A stretch of 64,000 bases of DNA from Beijerinckia sp. 28-YEA-48 (GTDB lineage Bacteria > Pseudomonadota > Alphaproteobacteria > Rhizobiales > Beijerinckiaceae): the NCBI RefSeq assembly GCF_900104955.1, contig NZ_FNSI01000001.1, forward strand, positions 5,242,001-5,306,000, written 5' to 3'. The notes under the pieces were generated by a model. The model was not told the origin of the DNA. It saw nothing but the letters and a program-made list of their open reading frames with translations, and did no database searches. A program made the translations under genes and the position numbers. Positions 9,472 to 18,801 of the stretch are shown piece by piece (positions within the stretch are counted from its first letter, which is position 1; every line of letters begins with the position of its first letter).

Positions 9472-9744
9472 ATGAACGAGGCTGACGCGCTCGATCTTGT
9501 CGACGCGGCGATGTGGACCGTCCTGCTCGGCGCGGGTCCGGCGGTCGCGGCGGCGATGATCATTGGCGTGGTGATTGCTCTGTTCCAAGCTTTGACGCAA
9601 GTGCAGGAAGCGACGCTGACCTTCGTGCCGAAAATCGTCGTCATGGCGGTCGTGATCGCTTTCTCGGCGCCGTTCGTGGGTGCGAAGCTCTATGTCTTTA
9701 GCGAATTCGCTTACTCCCGCATCGAATCCGGATTTGTTCACTGA
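9472..9744 (+). CDS. fliQ: Flagellar export gate protein FliQ
   Basis: This is a 90-residue inner-membrane component of the flagellar type III export gate, with two hydrophobic helices (about residues 17-40 and 52-75). Family signatures are GPAVAAAMIIGVVIALFQALTQ and QEATLTFVPKI. The start codon abuts the flgD stop codon with no spacer. FliP is not in the window, so the gate genes are split between loci. Confidence 0.95.
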   Translation: MNEADALDLVDAAMWTVLLGAGPAVAAAMIIGVVIALFQALTQVQEATLTFVPKIVVMAVVIAFSAPFVGAKLYVFSEFAYSRIESGFVH

Positions 9745-9919
9745 ACGCACCGGGCAAATTGCGCTTGGATAGAACGCAGTTCTGCCTGGGATCTTTGTTT
9801 AGGCGCGTCTTTGCTCCGTTTGACTGAATCAAACCGCAAAACGCGATAGCTGGCGGACCCGGCGATGTAGCCGGGCGGGGCATCCCGCGCCATGTCGTTT
9901 ATATGAGGCAGGAGCAGAC
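9745..9919 (+). other. Intergenic region before flhA with two small dyads
   Basis: These 175 bases hold two inverted repeats: GTTTGA-N5-TCAAAC at 9818-9834 and CCCGGC-N6-GCCGGG at 9858-9875. Neither is followed by a T-run. The first may be an operator and the second a weak terminator or leader hairpin. A good ribosome site (AGGCAGGAG, 9906-9914) belongs to flhA. Confidence 0.4.
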
Positions 9920-12016
9920 GTGAAGATGGCCGGGACTATCGCCGCAAAGCCGGCCAATGCTGCTCCGACCAATGTCCGAGACTTAGCGTTCGCGGCCTGT
10001 ATCGTCTTTATTCTATGCATCTTCTTTCTGCCGATTCCGCCGATCCTGATCGACATCGGACTGGCCTTCTCGATCGCCCTTTCCGTTTTGATCCTGATGG
10101 TCTCGCTGTGGATTCAGAAGCCGCTCGAATTTTCAGCCTTTCCGACCATTCTGCTGGTCGCGACCTTGCTGCGTTTGGCCTTGAACATCGCCACCACGCG
10201 TCTGATCCTGTCGCATGGGTCGGAAGGCGTCACGGCGGCCGGCTATATCATCGGCGGGTTCTCGAAACTCGTCATGAGCGGCGATTTCGTCATCGGGATC
10301 ATCGTCTTTATCATCATCATCACCGTCAATTTTCTCGTCATCACCAAGGGCGCGACGCGTATCGCCGAAGTCGGCGCTCGTTTCGCGCTGGATTCGATCC
10401 CCGGCAAGCAGATGGCCATCGATGCGGATCTATCCGCCGGGTTGATTGACGAGAAAGACGCGCAGCTGCGGCGCCGCGAACTGGAGGAGGAGAGTTCCTT
10501 CTTCGGCTCCATGGACGGTGCTTCCAAGTTCGTCCGTGGCGACGCCATCGCGGGCATCATCATTCTCATCGTCAATATTTTCGGCGGCATCATTCTTGGC
10601 GTCACGCGCCACAACATGGCGATCGGCGATGCTGCCGACGTGTTTGTGAAGCTCTCGGTCGGCGACGGTCTTGTGTCGCAAATTCCGGCGCTGATCGTCT
10701 CGCTTGCCGCCGGTCTCCTCGTCTCCAAGGGCGGCACGCGCGGTTCGGCCGAACAGGCGATCGTCGGGCAGCTCGGAAAATATCCGCGGGCTCTGTTTGT
10801 CGCGTCGAGCCTGATGATGCTTCTGGCGTTGGTGCCCGGCCTGCCGTTCATGCCGTTTGCCTTCCTCAGCCTGCTCCTGGCTTTTGTCAGCTATTCCATT
10901 CCCCGTCGGTTGAACGCGGCGAAAGCCATGGCCGATCGGGACCAGGCGGAAGCGGACCAGCGAGCGGAAACCGAGTCCAAGGAATCGGTGAAGGAGTATT
11001 TGAAAACCGCGGAAATAGAACTTTGCCTTGGCAAACAGCTGAGCGCGAAGATGGCGACCGCGCATGACGAGATCGGGCACAGGGTCGCTAAAATGCGCCG
11101 CAGATTTGCCCAGCAGTATGGATTCGTCGTGCCGGAGATCAAGCTGTCGAGCAGTTTGAGTGTTGGGCCGAAGAGTTATCAGATCAAGATTCACGGCACG
11201 GTTGTCGCCTCGCATGAATTGCGGCTCAACGAAGTACTCGTGGTGATGGGCGATGGTCGCAAGCCGGAGTATCCGGGCGACGAAGTGCGCGAACCGTCGT
11301 TCGGCATGAAGGCGGTCTGGGTTCCGGAAACCTTCTCGAGCGATTTGAAGCAGGATGGCTTCACGCCCGTCGATAATATTTCCATGATGCTGACCCATGT
11401 CAGCGAAGTCGTGCGCAACAATTTTTCGCAACTGCTGTCCTATAAGGACATGCGAAAGCTTCTGGATCGCCTGGATCCCGAATATAAGCGGCTGATCGAC
11501 GACGTTTGCCCGGCTCATATTTCCTACTCCGGGCTTCAAGCGGTCTTGAAGCTGCTGCTGGCGGAACGCGTTTCCATTCGCAATCTCCATCTCATTCTCG
11601 AAGCTGTCGCCGAAATCGCGCCGCATGCGCGTCGGGCCGAACAGGTGGTTGAGCATGTCCGGATGAGAATGGCTCAGCAGATCTGCGGCGATATGAGCGA
11701 GGGCGGCGTTCTAAAAGTCCTGCGGCTTGGAAACCGTTGGGACCTGGCCTTCCATCAGAGCCTCAAGCGCGACGGCAAGGGCGATATTCAGGATTTCGAC
11801 CTTGACCCCCGCATGCTCGAGGAGTTTGGCGCGGATGCCACCACGGCCATCCAGGCGCGTATGGACGAAGGCCATCACTTCGTTCTCGTCTCCACCGCGG
11901 AATCGCGCCCCTATGTCAGGATGATCACCGAGCGACTCTTCGCTTCTCTTCCGGTGCTTTCGCATCTGGAAATCGCACGCGGCATCGAGATCAAAAGCCT
12001 GGGTACGATTTCGTGA
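9920..12016 (+). CDS. flhA: Flagellar export gate protein FlhA
   Basis: This is the 698-residue large export-gate subunit. The N-terminal half has eight predicted membrane helices. The FHIPEP signature region lies at about residues 145-180 ([22 protein letters not shown]). The C-terminal half is the cytoplasmic domain that docks chaperone-substrate complexes. The GTG start is chosen because it is six bases from AGGCAGGAG; an ATG six bases further is possible. A GTGA overlap couples it to fliR. Confidence 0.97.
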   Translation: MKMAGTIAAKPANAAPTNVRDLAFAACIVFILCIFFLPIPPILIDIGLAFSIALSVLILMVSLWIQKPLEFSAFPTILLVATLLRLALNIATTRLILSHGSEGVTAAGYIIGGFSKLVMSGDFVIGIIVFIIIITVNFLVITKGATRIAEVGARFALDSIPGKQMAIDADLSAGLIDEKDAQLRRRELEEESSFFGSMDGASKFVRGDAIAGIIILIVNIFGGIILGVTRHNMAIGDAADVFVKLSVGDGLVSQIPALIVSLAAGLLVSKGGTRGSAEQAIVGQLGKYPRALFVASSLMMLLALVPGLPFMPFAFLSLLLAFVSYSIPRRLNAAKAMADRDQAEADQRAETESKESVKEYLKTAEIELCLGKQLSAKMATAHDEIGHRVAKMRRRFAQQYGFVVPEIKLSSSLSVGPKSYQIKIHGTVVASHELRLNEVLVVMGDGRKPEYPGDEVREPSFGMKAVWVPETFSSDLKQDGFTPVDNISMMLTHVSEVVRNNFSQLLSYKDMRKLLDRLDPEYKRLIDDVCPAHISYSGLQAVLKLLLAERVSIRNLHLILEAVAEIAPHARRAEQVVEHVRMRMAQQICGDMSEGGVLKVLRLGNRWDLAFHQSLKRDGKGDIQDFDLDPRMLEEFGADATTAIQARMDEGHHFVLVSTAESRPYVRMITERLFASLPVLSHLEIARGIEIKSLGTIS

Positions 12017-12768
12017 CAGCTCTTGGGGCGGACATCGTCCTTGTGGCGATGGTCGTCTTCTGCCGCATCGGCGCCTGTCTTATGATCATGCCGGGGTTCT
12101 CCAGTCCGCGAGTGCCGATACGCGTTCGTCTCTTCATCGCCTTGGGCGTGACGCTGGCGCTCACGCCGATGCTCATGGATACGATTCGGCCCGCTGTGCC
12201 AGCGGACGCAGACTATCGTTTTGTCGGCCTCCTCGTGTCCGAAACCCTGATAGGCGGGATGATCGGCGTTCTGGGGCGCTGCTTCTTCGGGGCGCTCGAG
12301 ACGATGGGGGCCGCGGCAGGCATGGCGATCGGCATCAGCAACAATGTCGGTGCGCCTATCAACGAGGATGAGCCTTTGTCACCGTTGGCGGCTCTGATGA
12401 TGTTCGCGGCCACCATGCTGATGTTCGCGACCGATCTGCATCTGGAACTGTTCCGCGCGCTGGTGTCGTCTTACGCGACCATGCCGGTTTCGGAGGGATT
12501 CCATCCGCGATCCGGTCTGGTGCAGGTGACGAGCATTCTGGCCCGCGCTTTTGTGATCGCGCTGCAATTGTGCAGCCCGTTCATCATCTTTGGCATCATC
12601 ATCAATTTGGCGTTTGGATTGCTGAACAAGCTGACGCCACAAGTTCCGGTCTATTTCTTGGCATTGCCGTTCACCTTGGCGGGCGGGCTCATCCTGTTCC
12701 TTTTTACAGGCAAATACATTCTGAGCGGTTTCATCCAGGCCTTTGGCTCCTGGCTCAGCGCGGGGTAG
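12013..12768 (+). CDS. fliR: Flagellar export gate protein FliR
   Basis: This 251-residue inner-membrane gate component has about six hydrophobic segments. Family motifs include the N-terminal [19 protein letters not shown] and the central [21 protein letters not shown]. The start is GTG within the flhA stop, and the next small gene follows after six bases. Confidence 0.95.
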   Translation: MTALGADIVLVAMVVFCRIGACLMIMPGFSSPRVPIRVRLFIALGVTLALTPMLMDTIRPAVPADADYRFVGLLVSETLIGGMIGVLGRCFFGALETMGAAAGMAIGISNNVGAPINEDEPLSPLAALMMFAATMLMFATDLHLELFRALVSSYATMPVSEGFHPRSGLVQVTSILARAFVIALQLCSPFIIFGIIINLAFGLLNKLTPQVPVYFLALPFTLAGGLILFLFTGKYILSGFIQAFGSWLSAG

Positions 12769-12774
12769 TTCGAC

Positions 12775-13173
12775 GTGTCTCGTCGTTTGGAAAGTCTTGA
12801 ACGAATCGAGCAGGCGCAGTCGTGGCGTCATCGCATGCTGGAAGCGCAGATTTTTGAGCTTCAGCGTCGCGAAACGGAGCTGGAGCGGCAAAAGCGCGAG
12901 CTGATGTCGGTCGCCAATGAGTATATCGGCGGCTATGGCAAATTCGTCGAACTGTTGGCCTCGAAAAGCCGACGTTTGGAGGAGGAGCTGGCGCTTGTCC
13001 GGCAAAACCGGCTCAAGCTTGCCGTCCGCTTATTGGACGAAGCCCGCCGTCTGAAGCTGTTCGGCCGATTGCGGGAGCGGGTTGAGGTCGTGGTCCGACG
13101 ACAAGAAGAGGCAAAGGACCTCAATCGGCTGATCGATTTGCTGGGCGCGAAGCAGGCCGCAAGGCTCCCATAA
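12775..13173 (+). CDS. Small coiled-coil flagellar-locus protein, FliJ-like
   Basis: This 132-residue protein is almost entirely charged helix (ERRETELERQKREL, SRRLEEELALVRQNRLKL), the look of FliJ-type export chaperones that stimulate the FliI ATPase. No FliJ is otherwise visible, and fliI is at 17434. The GTG start is six bases after fliR. Assignment rests on length, coiled-coil composition and location; sequence similarity to FliJ is not certain. Confidence 0.6.
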   Translation: MSRRLESLERIEQAQSWRHRMLEAQIFELQRRETELERQKRELMSVANEYIGGYGKFVELLASKSRRLEEELALVRQNRLKLAVRLLDEARRLKLFGRLRERVEVVVRRQEEAKDLNRLIDLLGAKQAARLP

Positions 13174-13219
13174 GCTTCAGCAGAGAGAGTCCGCACGAGC
13201 AGTCATCAGGACCTATTTT

Positions 13220-13699
13220 ATGGCGATCAAGCCACCTTCCGACATCGTTCTGGACGTTGCCCGGTCGGCAGATCCCGCGCGGTTGAATGTCGCCGTCAGG
13301 AAATTGGCGGAAGGCGCCTCACAAGCGGGTTCTGCCGATTTTGCGGCCGATCTTGCTCGTCTTCAGGGCCCGGGCTTTGGAGATATCCGCGCGCGGCTGG
13401 CCGGCTTGACTCAAAGCTCCGGCGCGGCGGCTGCAAGCGCGCAAAAGACGGCGAAGGAATTTGAAGCCGTTCTGTTGCAAAAGAGCATTGAGGCCATGCT
13501 GCCCAACAGCGAGAAAATATACGGCAAAGGAAATGCGGGCAGCATTTGGAAATCAATGTTGTCGAAGGAATTGGCCACCCAGCTGGTCAACCGTGGCGGC
13601 ATCGGACTGGCCCAGCATATCGCGATCTATATCGAGAAGAAGGCGGAGGCGGCTAGCGCCGCCGCGGCTGGCGTCGGTGAGAAAACCGAACGCATTTAA
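13220..13699 (+). CDS. Rod-binding domain protein (FlgJ N-terminal-like / CheL-like)
   Basis: This 159-residue protein carries the FlgJ-N rod-binding domain at about residues 75-140: KTAKEFEAVLLQKSIEAMLP, then a Gly-rich turn and WKSMLSKELATQLV. It lacks the muramidase half of enterobacterial FlgJ. In this locus the separate transglycosylase at 3721 could supply that activity. Caulobacter CheL has the same single-domain layout. Confidence 0.85.
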   Translation: MAIKPPSDIVLDVARSADPARLNVAVRKLAEGASQAGSADFAADLARLQGPGFGDIRARLAGLTQSSGAAAASAQKTAKEFEAVLLQKSIEAMLPNSEKIYGKGNAGSIWKSMLSKELATQLVNRGGIGLAQHIAIYIEKKAEAASAAAAGVGEKTERI

Positions 13700-13722
13700 T
13701 CCAAGGCAACGAGAGGCATCAC

Positions 13723-14235
13723 ATGGATTTGCAGAGCTTGGATTCACAGGGCTTGGATTTGCAAGGCGCGTCCTTGCAGGACACGTCCATACAAGACACG
13801 TCCATACAGGATTTAGATTTGCAGGACTTGGATTTACCGGGCGTGGAGCTGCAGAGCTCGCGCCTTGCAGCCGATCCGTCATCGCTGGCGGCATTTCGCA
13901 ATGCGGTCGCGCGCCTGGAGCAAACGGTTGCCCAGGAGATCCTCAGTCTTTCGGAAAACAATCTTTCGCAATTGCGGGAGTTCAACGATCGCAAGAGCCG
14001 GGGGCTTCTGGATCTGATCCGCGCGACGCGGTCCGTCGCCATTTCGGATCTGGACGATGACAGTCTCGGCCGTTTGAAAAGCCTGCGCGCCATTCTGGAC
14101 GAGAATCAGCGGGTCATTGCAAATCATCTGGCAGCCGCCCGAGAGATTTCCGACGTTCTCGCGCATGCGATGGAATCGGTTGACTCCGACGGGACCTATT
14201 CGGCGCGGATAGGGAGCCGCGAGCGCATCGGATGA
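13723..14235 (+). CDS. FlgN-like flagellar protein with N-terminal DLQ repeats
   Basis: This 170-residue protein has an oddly repetitive start. Residues 1-45 contain about nine imperfect units built on D-L-Q / S-I-Q, resembling pentapeptide-repeat periodicity. The remaining about 120 residues are helical (FRNAVARLEQTVAQEILSL, LRAILDENQRVIANHL) and resemble FlgN-type chaperones for hook-associated proteins. The FlgN assignment is by context and helix pattern, not by a strong motif. Its stop overlaps the next ATG. Confidence 0.55.
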   Translation: MDLQSLDSQGLDLQGASLQDTSIQDTSIQDLDLQDLDLPGVELQSSRLAADPSSLAAFRNAVARLEQTVAQEILSLSENNLSQLREFNDRKSRGLLDLIRATRSVAISDLDDDSLGRLKSLRAILDENQRVIANHLAAAREISDVLAHAMESVDSDGTYSARIGSRERIG

Positions 14236-14681
14236 TCAAGATCGTTCTTGCGGGTATCTGGGGCTGTGCCGTGATGATGATGTCGAGTTATGGCATCACC
14301 TATTGGCAAACCCACGGCAAAGTGCCCGCGGGCGAAGAGGCGGTCAGCGGAATCGAGTATCGAAAGGTGCGTCCCCTCAGCGTTCCGCTGCTGAGTGAGG
14401 GCGTTATTCAGGGCTATATCGTTGTGCAGTTCGTCTTCACAGCCGATGCCAGGGTCTTGAAGGAATCACCTGTTCCGCTCGAAATCTATCTTCTCGATGA
14501 AGCGTTCCGTCTTATCTATTCGGACGAGGCGCTCAGTTTCAAACAGACCGAGCGCTATGATCTCGCCGGCCTGGCCAAGGCGCTGACCGAAAAGCTGCGT
14601 GTGAGATTGAAGGGGGATCTGGTGAAAGAGGTCCTCGTCGATCAATTCAACTATGTGGCGAAGGCGGACGTGCGCAGATGA
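14232..14681 (+). CDS. Conserved flagellar-locus membrane-anchored protein, function unknown
   Basis: This 149-residue protein has one N-terminal hydrophobic segment (MIKIVLAGIWGCAVMMM), then a soluble region likely in the periplasm (GYIVVQFVFTADA, EIYLLDEAFRLIYSDE). It resembles small FliL-like stalk proteins in layout, but I cannot claim FliL identity. It is coupled to the gene before by an ATGA overlap and is followed by another small membrane protein. Confidence 0.5.
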   Translation: MIKIVLAGIWGCAVMMMSSYGITYWQTHGKVPAGEEAVSGIEYRKVRPLSVPLLSEGVIQGYIVVQFVFTADARVLKESPVPLEIYLLDEAFRLIYSDEALSFKQTERYDLAGLAKALTEKLRVRLKGDLVKEVLVDQFNYVAKADVRR

Positions 14682-14709
14682 TCTGTCGCCGCATCAAGGG
14701 TTCCTGCCA

Positions 14710-15159
14710 ATGAGAAGAGCTTGGCTGGGCGTTACGGGAACGGTTCTGATCTCAGCGGGCTGGGCCATCCTGCTCGTCGCGATGGTGGATCTGCGCCCGT
14801 CCGCGGGCCTGCTTCAGACGGGGCTGGCCTGGTTGAACGGATATAACCTTGGCACCCTTGGTCAAAGCCTTATCCTGACCGGGTTCGGTTGCATCATTGT
14901 CGGAACGCTCAGGGAAGGGTTTGGCGCGCTTCAACGCTTCTTCGACGCCATTCTCATCCGGACGGCCAAGCAGCCGGCGGCACCGCAAGCGGCGGAGGCA
15001 TCCGCCGCCGAGGAGGCGCCAGATATGATCGTCGATCGGGGTTGGATCAAGGATCGGGCCTATGTTGTCTATGCCGATGGCAGCACGGAGATCGAGACCC
15101 GCATTGGCATGCGTCGGTTCAAGTCGCATCAGGATGCGCGGGCCTTCGTCGGCGGGTGA
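14710..15159 (+). CDS. Small membrane protein of the flagellar locus, unknown function
   Basis: This 149-residue protein has two N-terminal hydrophobic segments (TGTVLISAGWAILLVAMV and LGQSLILTGFGCIIVGTL). An Ala/Pro/Glu-rich linker follows, then a compact C-terminal domain (VVYADGSTEIETRIGMRRF). The ATG is set by an AAGGG about nine bases upstream. Co-transcribed position suggests a flagellar role; no family is recognised. Confidence 0.5.
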   Translation: MRRAWLGVTGTVLISAGWAILLVAMVDLRPSAGLLQTGLAWLNGYNLGTLGQSLILTGFGCIIVGTLREGFGALQRFFDAILIRTAKQPAAPQAAEASAAEEAPDMIVDRGWIKDRAYVVYADGSTEIETRIGMRRFKSHQDARAFVGG

Positions 15160-15181
15160 GGGGCCGCACATGCGGTTTCGG

Positions 15182-15724
15182 TCAGTCGTTGACCGCGTAG
15201 TATTTCCCGCCCAGCGTGGCGCAGGGATGCTTGGCCGTCTGCGCGCTTTCCCAGACGTCGCGCAGGACAACGCCGATATCGCCATTGTCCGACCAGACCC
15301 GGCAAACATCGACGATCTTCTTGTCGAGGTCGTCGTAGAGGCGAAAAAATTGCGGCAACGCGACCTTGCGCATCGGGCGCACGCGGATGCCGCGCGCCGA
15401 TCGGTCGACGATCACGCATTCGGACAGGAACTGATTGTTGGAGTCGACGATCTTCCCAGCCCGCAGCCTGGTGCGACGGCGGGGCGTCCGGCGCTTCTCG
15501 TTGCTGGTGGTGACCCAGTAGGTCACGGCAGGCTGCTGATCGGCGCTATCCGCATCCGGCGTTTTGGCGGTTCGGGACTCTTGGGGAGAGCGGATGCGCG
15601 AGAACCAGCCGGAGCGCGCCCGGTTGCTATGGGAGCCTTGGGGATCGGGTCCGGAGATCTTGCCGGCTTCCAGAAGGGGAGCTGCTTTTCCCGATGGAGG
15701 CCTTTCAAAGGAGCGGTCTGCCAT
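15182..15724 (-). CDS. PilZ domain protein (predicted c-di-GMP receptor)
   Basis: This 180-residue cytoplasmic protein has a PilZ fold in the C-terminal half. An Arg-rich motif (RRRTRLR) stands where the RxxxR ligand-binding segment is expected, followed about 25 residues later by DRSARG, matching D/N-x-S-x-x-G. The N-terminal 75 residues are polar and low complexity. The frame is open further upstream to 15811; the ATG at 15724 is preferred but not proven. It faces rem across a short divergent region, suggesting c-di-GMP input to motility control. Confidence 0.8.
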   Translation of the reverse strand: MADRSFERPPSGKAAPLLEAGKISGPDPQGSHSNRARSGWFSRIRSPQESRTAKTPDADSADQQPAVTYWVTTSNEKRRTPRRRTRLRAGKIVDSNNQFLSECVIVDRSARGIRVRPMRKVALPQFFRLYDDLDKKIVDVCRVWSDNGDIGVVLRDVWESAQTAKHPCATLGGKYYAVND

Positions 15725-15996
15725 TCTCGTTATTCCGGAGTCATGTCTTGGACTTAGTTCTAACGAGAGTGTGGAAGACCCACCACGATTAGCTCGAAAC
15801 ATGATGAACAAGCGCGGATCGTATTGTACAGCGTGAGGCGACTGGGTGCTTGCAGCGGAAATTGTGGCAAGAGAGTCACTGGTGCATGCAATCTTTCAAA
15901 ACCTTCAATTCGCTAACTTTATGTTAAAGATTTCAGTTGGCGTTGCCACGACTTTGACCGAGAATCGCCACAATGTGATTCGGATTCAGGTGGCCA
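15725..15996. promoter_or_regulatory. Divergent control region between PilZ gene and rem
   Basis: About 270 bases separate the two genes. The stretch is more AT-rich than its surroundings around 15890-15935 (CTAACTTTATGTTAAAG), where promoter elements for rem are most likely. AGGTGG at 15988-15993 is the rem ribosome site. No clear VisNR-type palindrome was seen. Confidence 0.4.
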
Positions 15997-16689
15997 ATGT
16001 TGGTGATCATCGACGAGCGGCAAGTTGTCCTCAGCGCCTATGCCTCAGGTTTTGGCGAGGCGGGGGTTTGTACAACTAAGTTTTCGCCGTCCGATTTCGG
16101 TGAATGGGTTGGCGCGGCAACGGGCGATGATTTTGAGGCCGTTGAAGGCTTCGTCATCGGCAATTGCAGCGAGCAGAACAACTTCCCAACGATGATCCGG
16201 AAGCGCTCGCGGGCGCCGGTCATCGCGCTGAGCGAGTATCAATCCCTGGAGCACACGCTGGCGCTCTTTGATGCCGGCATGGACGATGTCGTTAGAAAGC
16301 CGGTTCATGTTCGAGAGATCCTGGCCCGCATCGAAGCGATCCGGCGACGGGTTGCCGTCGAGCGACGCGTGACCACGACCAGAGGCAATCTGCGGGTGTT
16401 TTTCGACGGGCGGGATCCGCTGATCGACGACACACCGTTCATTTTGCCGCGTCGCGAACGCCGCATCCTTGAGTTTTTTGTCGCAAAGGCTGGCAAACGA
16501 GTCACGAAAACGCAGATTTTCAACGCGGTGTACGGGCTCTTTGATGAATGCGTCGACGAATGCGTCGTCGAAAGCCACGTCAGCAAGTTGCGCAAGAAGC
16601 TGCGTCAGCGCCTGGGATATGACCCGATCGATTCAAAGCGCTATCTCGGATATTCATTCGAGTTCAACGATCAGATCTCGACGGGCTAG
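15997..16689 (+). CDS. rem: OmpR-like motility activator Rem
   Basis: This is a 230-residue response-regulator-like transcription factor. In S. meliloti Rem activates late flagellar and motility genes, itself under VisNR; the role here is by homology. It has an N-terminal receiver fold (starting MLVIIDERQVV) and a C-terminal OmpR winged helix (LPRRERRILEFFVAKAG, VVESHVSKLRKKL). The receiver is atypical. Asn56 stands where the phospho-acceptor Asp is expected, although the Lys of VRKPV is kept, so phosphorylation-independent control is likely. The chosen ATG is close to AGGTGG; a GTG two codons later is possible. Confidence 0.88.
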   Translation: MLVIIDERQVVLSAYASGFGEAGVCTTKFSPSDFGEWVGAATGDDFEAVEGFVIGNCSEQNNFPTMIRKRSRAPVIALSEYQSLEHTLALFDAGMDDVVRKPVHVREILARIEAIRRRVAVERRVTTTRGNLRVFFDGRDPLIDDTPFILPRRERRILEFFVAKAGKRVTKTQIFNAVYGLFDECVDECVVESHVSKLRKKLRQRLGYDPIDSKRYLGYSFEFNDQISTG

Positions 16690-16816
16690 ATTGCTCGTCG
16701 GCAAGGAGCGAGCAGCTTCCTGACGTCAGAGATCCTCTTCAAATGATGATGCATGTGCGGCGGGCTGAGGTCCGCCGTCAAACGTTGCGGGTTGTGCAGC
16801 CGCGCCGATAGACCGG

Positions 16817-17413
16817 CTATTTTCCGCTTGTCAGATTGCCAACCGGGGTCCGCACGATCCAGTTTTCGCCCTGGCTTTGAATCGACTGGACCCGGCCGAT
16901 GCCCGGAATTGTGTCTCCCGAGGACACGAGCAGATAGCCAGAGGGCCCCTGCAGAAGCGCCTTTCCGTCGAACACGCCCTGCAAGGCATAAGCATTCAGA
17001 GGCGCGGTCTGGCGCGTTGGGCTGTCTGCTGACCGGGCGGCGGATGCGCGACCGGCTGCGTTCGCCATGGGCGCGCCAGCCGTCGTCCTGATCGATCCGG
17101 TGACGATGGGGTCGAACGCGGTCTCATTGGCAAGTGGAGACTGGCCAAGCGGTGTTTGACCAAGCGGTGTTTGGCCGCCGGCGACCTGGTCGAGCGGCGT
17201 CTGGCCGGAGGCCGTCTGTTCGCCGGTCTTTCCTGGAAGCCGGCCACCGGTCGAAGGCATCGCGAATATGCGGAAATGCTCGATGCCGGTAAGGCCCGGA
17301 GCGGTGGTGTCGGAGATTTTGGTTATCGCGAACTTGAGGGAGAGCGCCGCGCAGACGACGCCCACGACACAAAGCGCCGCGTCACTTTTCCATCCTGTTT
17401 TCCGTTTGCGCAT
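16817..17413 (-). CDS. Unknown flagellar-locus membrane protein with GspC-like C-terminal domain
   Basis: This 198-residue protein has an N-terminal membrane anchor (AALCVVGVVCAALSLKFA). A low-complexity linker contains tandem G-Q-T-P-L units (17150-17215). The C-terminal domain (ALQGVFDGKALLQGP, VSSGDTIPGIGRVQSI) resembles the homology region of type II secretion protein GspC. It directly follows fliI, as an unnamed gene does in rhizobial flagellar loci. An upstream TTG start at 17428 is possible. Confidence 0.55.
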   Translation of the reverse strand: MRKRKTGWKSDAALCVVGVVCAALSLKFAITKISDTTAPGLTGIEHFRIFAMPSTGGRLPGKTGEQTASGQTPLDQVAGGQTPLGQTPLGQSPLANETAFDPIVTGSIRTTAGAPMANAAGRASAARSADSPTRQTAPLNAYALQGVFDGKALLQGPSGYLLVSSGDTIPGIGRVQSIQSQGENWIVRTPVGNLTSGK

Positions 17414-17433
17414 GAGGTGGTTTTCCAACTCCG

Positions 17434-18801
17434 TCAGCCAGGCTCGCGCAGTTTTTCAGCAAGGTCGCGGAAGGCCTCGCTGCTGAGCGGTTGCCCCGGT
17501 GATTGCCGCAAGGCGTCATAGAGCTTGGGCACCATCTTGACGGCCTGATCGAGTTCCGCATCGCTGCCGGGCGTATACCCACCCATGGATCTCAGGTCGC
17601 GGGTGTCCTCGTAGCGCGCCACGATCGCGCGCAGCTTCCGCACCAGTTCCCGCTGTTCTTGGGTCCAGACCTGCTGCGACAGGCGTGAGATAGACGCGAG
17701 AATGTTGATGGCCGGATAGCGTCCCTCGTCCGCGATGGACCGGTCCAGAACGATATGTCCGTCGAGCGTGCCGCGAATGCTGTCGGCGACAGGGTCGTTG
17801 TGATCGTCGCCGTCGACCAGGACGGAGAATATTCCGGTGATCGAGCCCTTGCCGGAGGGGCCGGGCCCAGCGCGTTCGAGCAATTTCGGCAGGTCGCTGA
17901 AGACGCTTGGCGCATAGCCGCGGGCCACGGGCGGTTCGCCCGCCGCGAGCGCGATGTCGCGCGATGCATGGGCAAAACGGGTGACGGAATCGACAATCAG
18001 CAGAACAGAGGCGCCGTCGTTCCTGAAATATTCGGCGATGGTCATCGCCGTCAGCGGCGCCTGCTTGCGCATCATCGGGCTCTCGTCACCGGTCGCGACA
18101 ACGATGATTGCGCGCTCGGCGCCCAGGGCCAGAGAGTCTTCCAGAAACTCGCGTACCTCGCGGCCGCGCTCTCCAACGAGAGCAATGACGACAATGTCAA
18201 AGCCCTTGGCCTGCGCCAACATGCCCAGCAAGGTCGATTTACCGACGCCGGAGCCGGCGAAAATTCCGATGCGCTGTCCCGCGCACAGGGGCGTGAAAAC
18301 GTCGATCGCCAATACGCCGGTTTTGATCGCTTCGCTGACGCGCTCCCGGCTCATCGCGGGAGGCGGGTCGGTATCGGTCGCGATCAGCACGCCGCCGCCC
18401 GGCAGCTTGCCCTTGCCGTCCAGCGGCTGCGCCAGTGAATTGATGACGCGCCCCTGCCAGGCCTTGTCTGGCGCAATGCGCAGCGGCCCGGCGAGCCAGG
18501 CCCTGGTGCCGAGGCCGACATCCATTCTGGTCTGAAAGGATTTGACGAGAACAAGCTCGTCGATGCGAATGACTTCGCCGAAAGCTGTCTGCTCACCCGT
18601 ATCGAAGAAAACCTGATCGCCAAGGCGTGCGAATTTCGAAAGGCCGGACACGGAATAGGTGCCGGCGGCAACACTCTGGACGAGGCCGCCGGTGCGGATC
18701 GTCGGACCGTCGACCGCTGCCGATGCAACCGCGCCGGCCAGTCGATCAAGGGCGGACATGTTGGAATGATCTCGGCGCGCTTCGGAAAACGCCGATGTCA
18801 T
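17434..18801 (-). CDS. fliI: Flagellum-specific ATPase FliI
   Basis: This is the 455-residue hexameric ATPase that energises loading of export substrates. Walker A is at about residues 182-190 (AGSGVGKST). Walker B is in LLIVDSVTRFAH, and the ATP-synthase-beta-like signature is PSVFSDLPKLLERAG. The start ATG overlaps the flgF stop by four bases (ATGA), which decides it over a later in-frame Met at residue 15. It is encoded in the unit DUF1217-flgF-fliI-orf. Confidence 0.96.
   Translation of the reverse strand: MTSAFSEARRDHSNMSALDRLAGAVASAAVDGPTIRTGGLVQSVAAGTYSVSGLSKFARLGDQVFFDTGEQTAFGEVIRIDELVLVKSFQTRMDVGLGTRAWLAGPLRIAPDKAWQGRVINSLAQPLDGKGKLPGGGVLIATDTDPPPAMSRERVSEAIKTGVLAIDVFTPLCAGQRIGIFAGSGVGKSTLLGMLAQAKGFDIVVIALVGERGREVREFLEDSLALGAERAIIVVATGDESPMMRKQAPLTAMTIAEYFRNDGASVLLIVDSVTRFAHASRDIALAAGEPPVARGYAPSVFSDLPKLLERAGPGPSGKGSITGIFSVLVDGDDHNDPVADSIRGTLDGHIVLDRSIADEGRYPAINILASISRLSQQVWTQEQRELVRKLRAIVARYEDTRDLRSMGGYTPGSDAELDQAVKMVPKLYDALRQSPGQPLSSEAFRDLAEKLREPG

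Noticed and set aside
10430-11656. 408-codon minus-strand frame across flhA
   Set aside because: It lies wholly within flhA, whose FHIPEP signature and neighbours are unambiguous.
13720-13860. Possible CRISPR-like or VNTR array
   Set aside because: Units are short, imperfect, in frame and within a gene, with no spacers. It is treated as a coding repeat.
13719-14093. Minus-strand frame with Cys-rich CKSK/CMDVSC repeats
   Set aside because: It is the antisense reading of the DLQ repeats in the FlgN-like gene. Periodicity is inherited from those repeats, and no ribosome site is seen.
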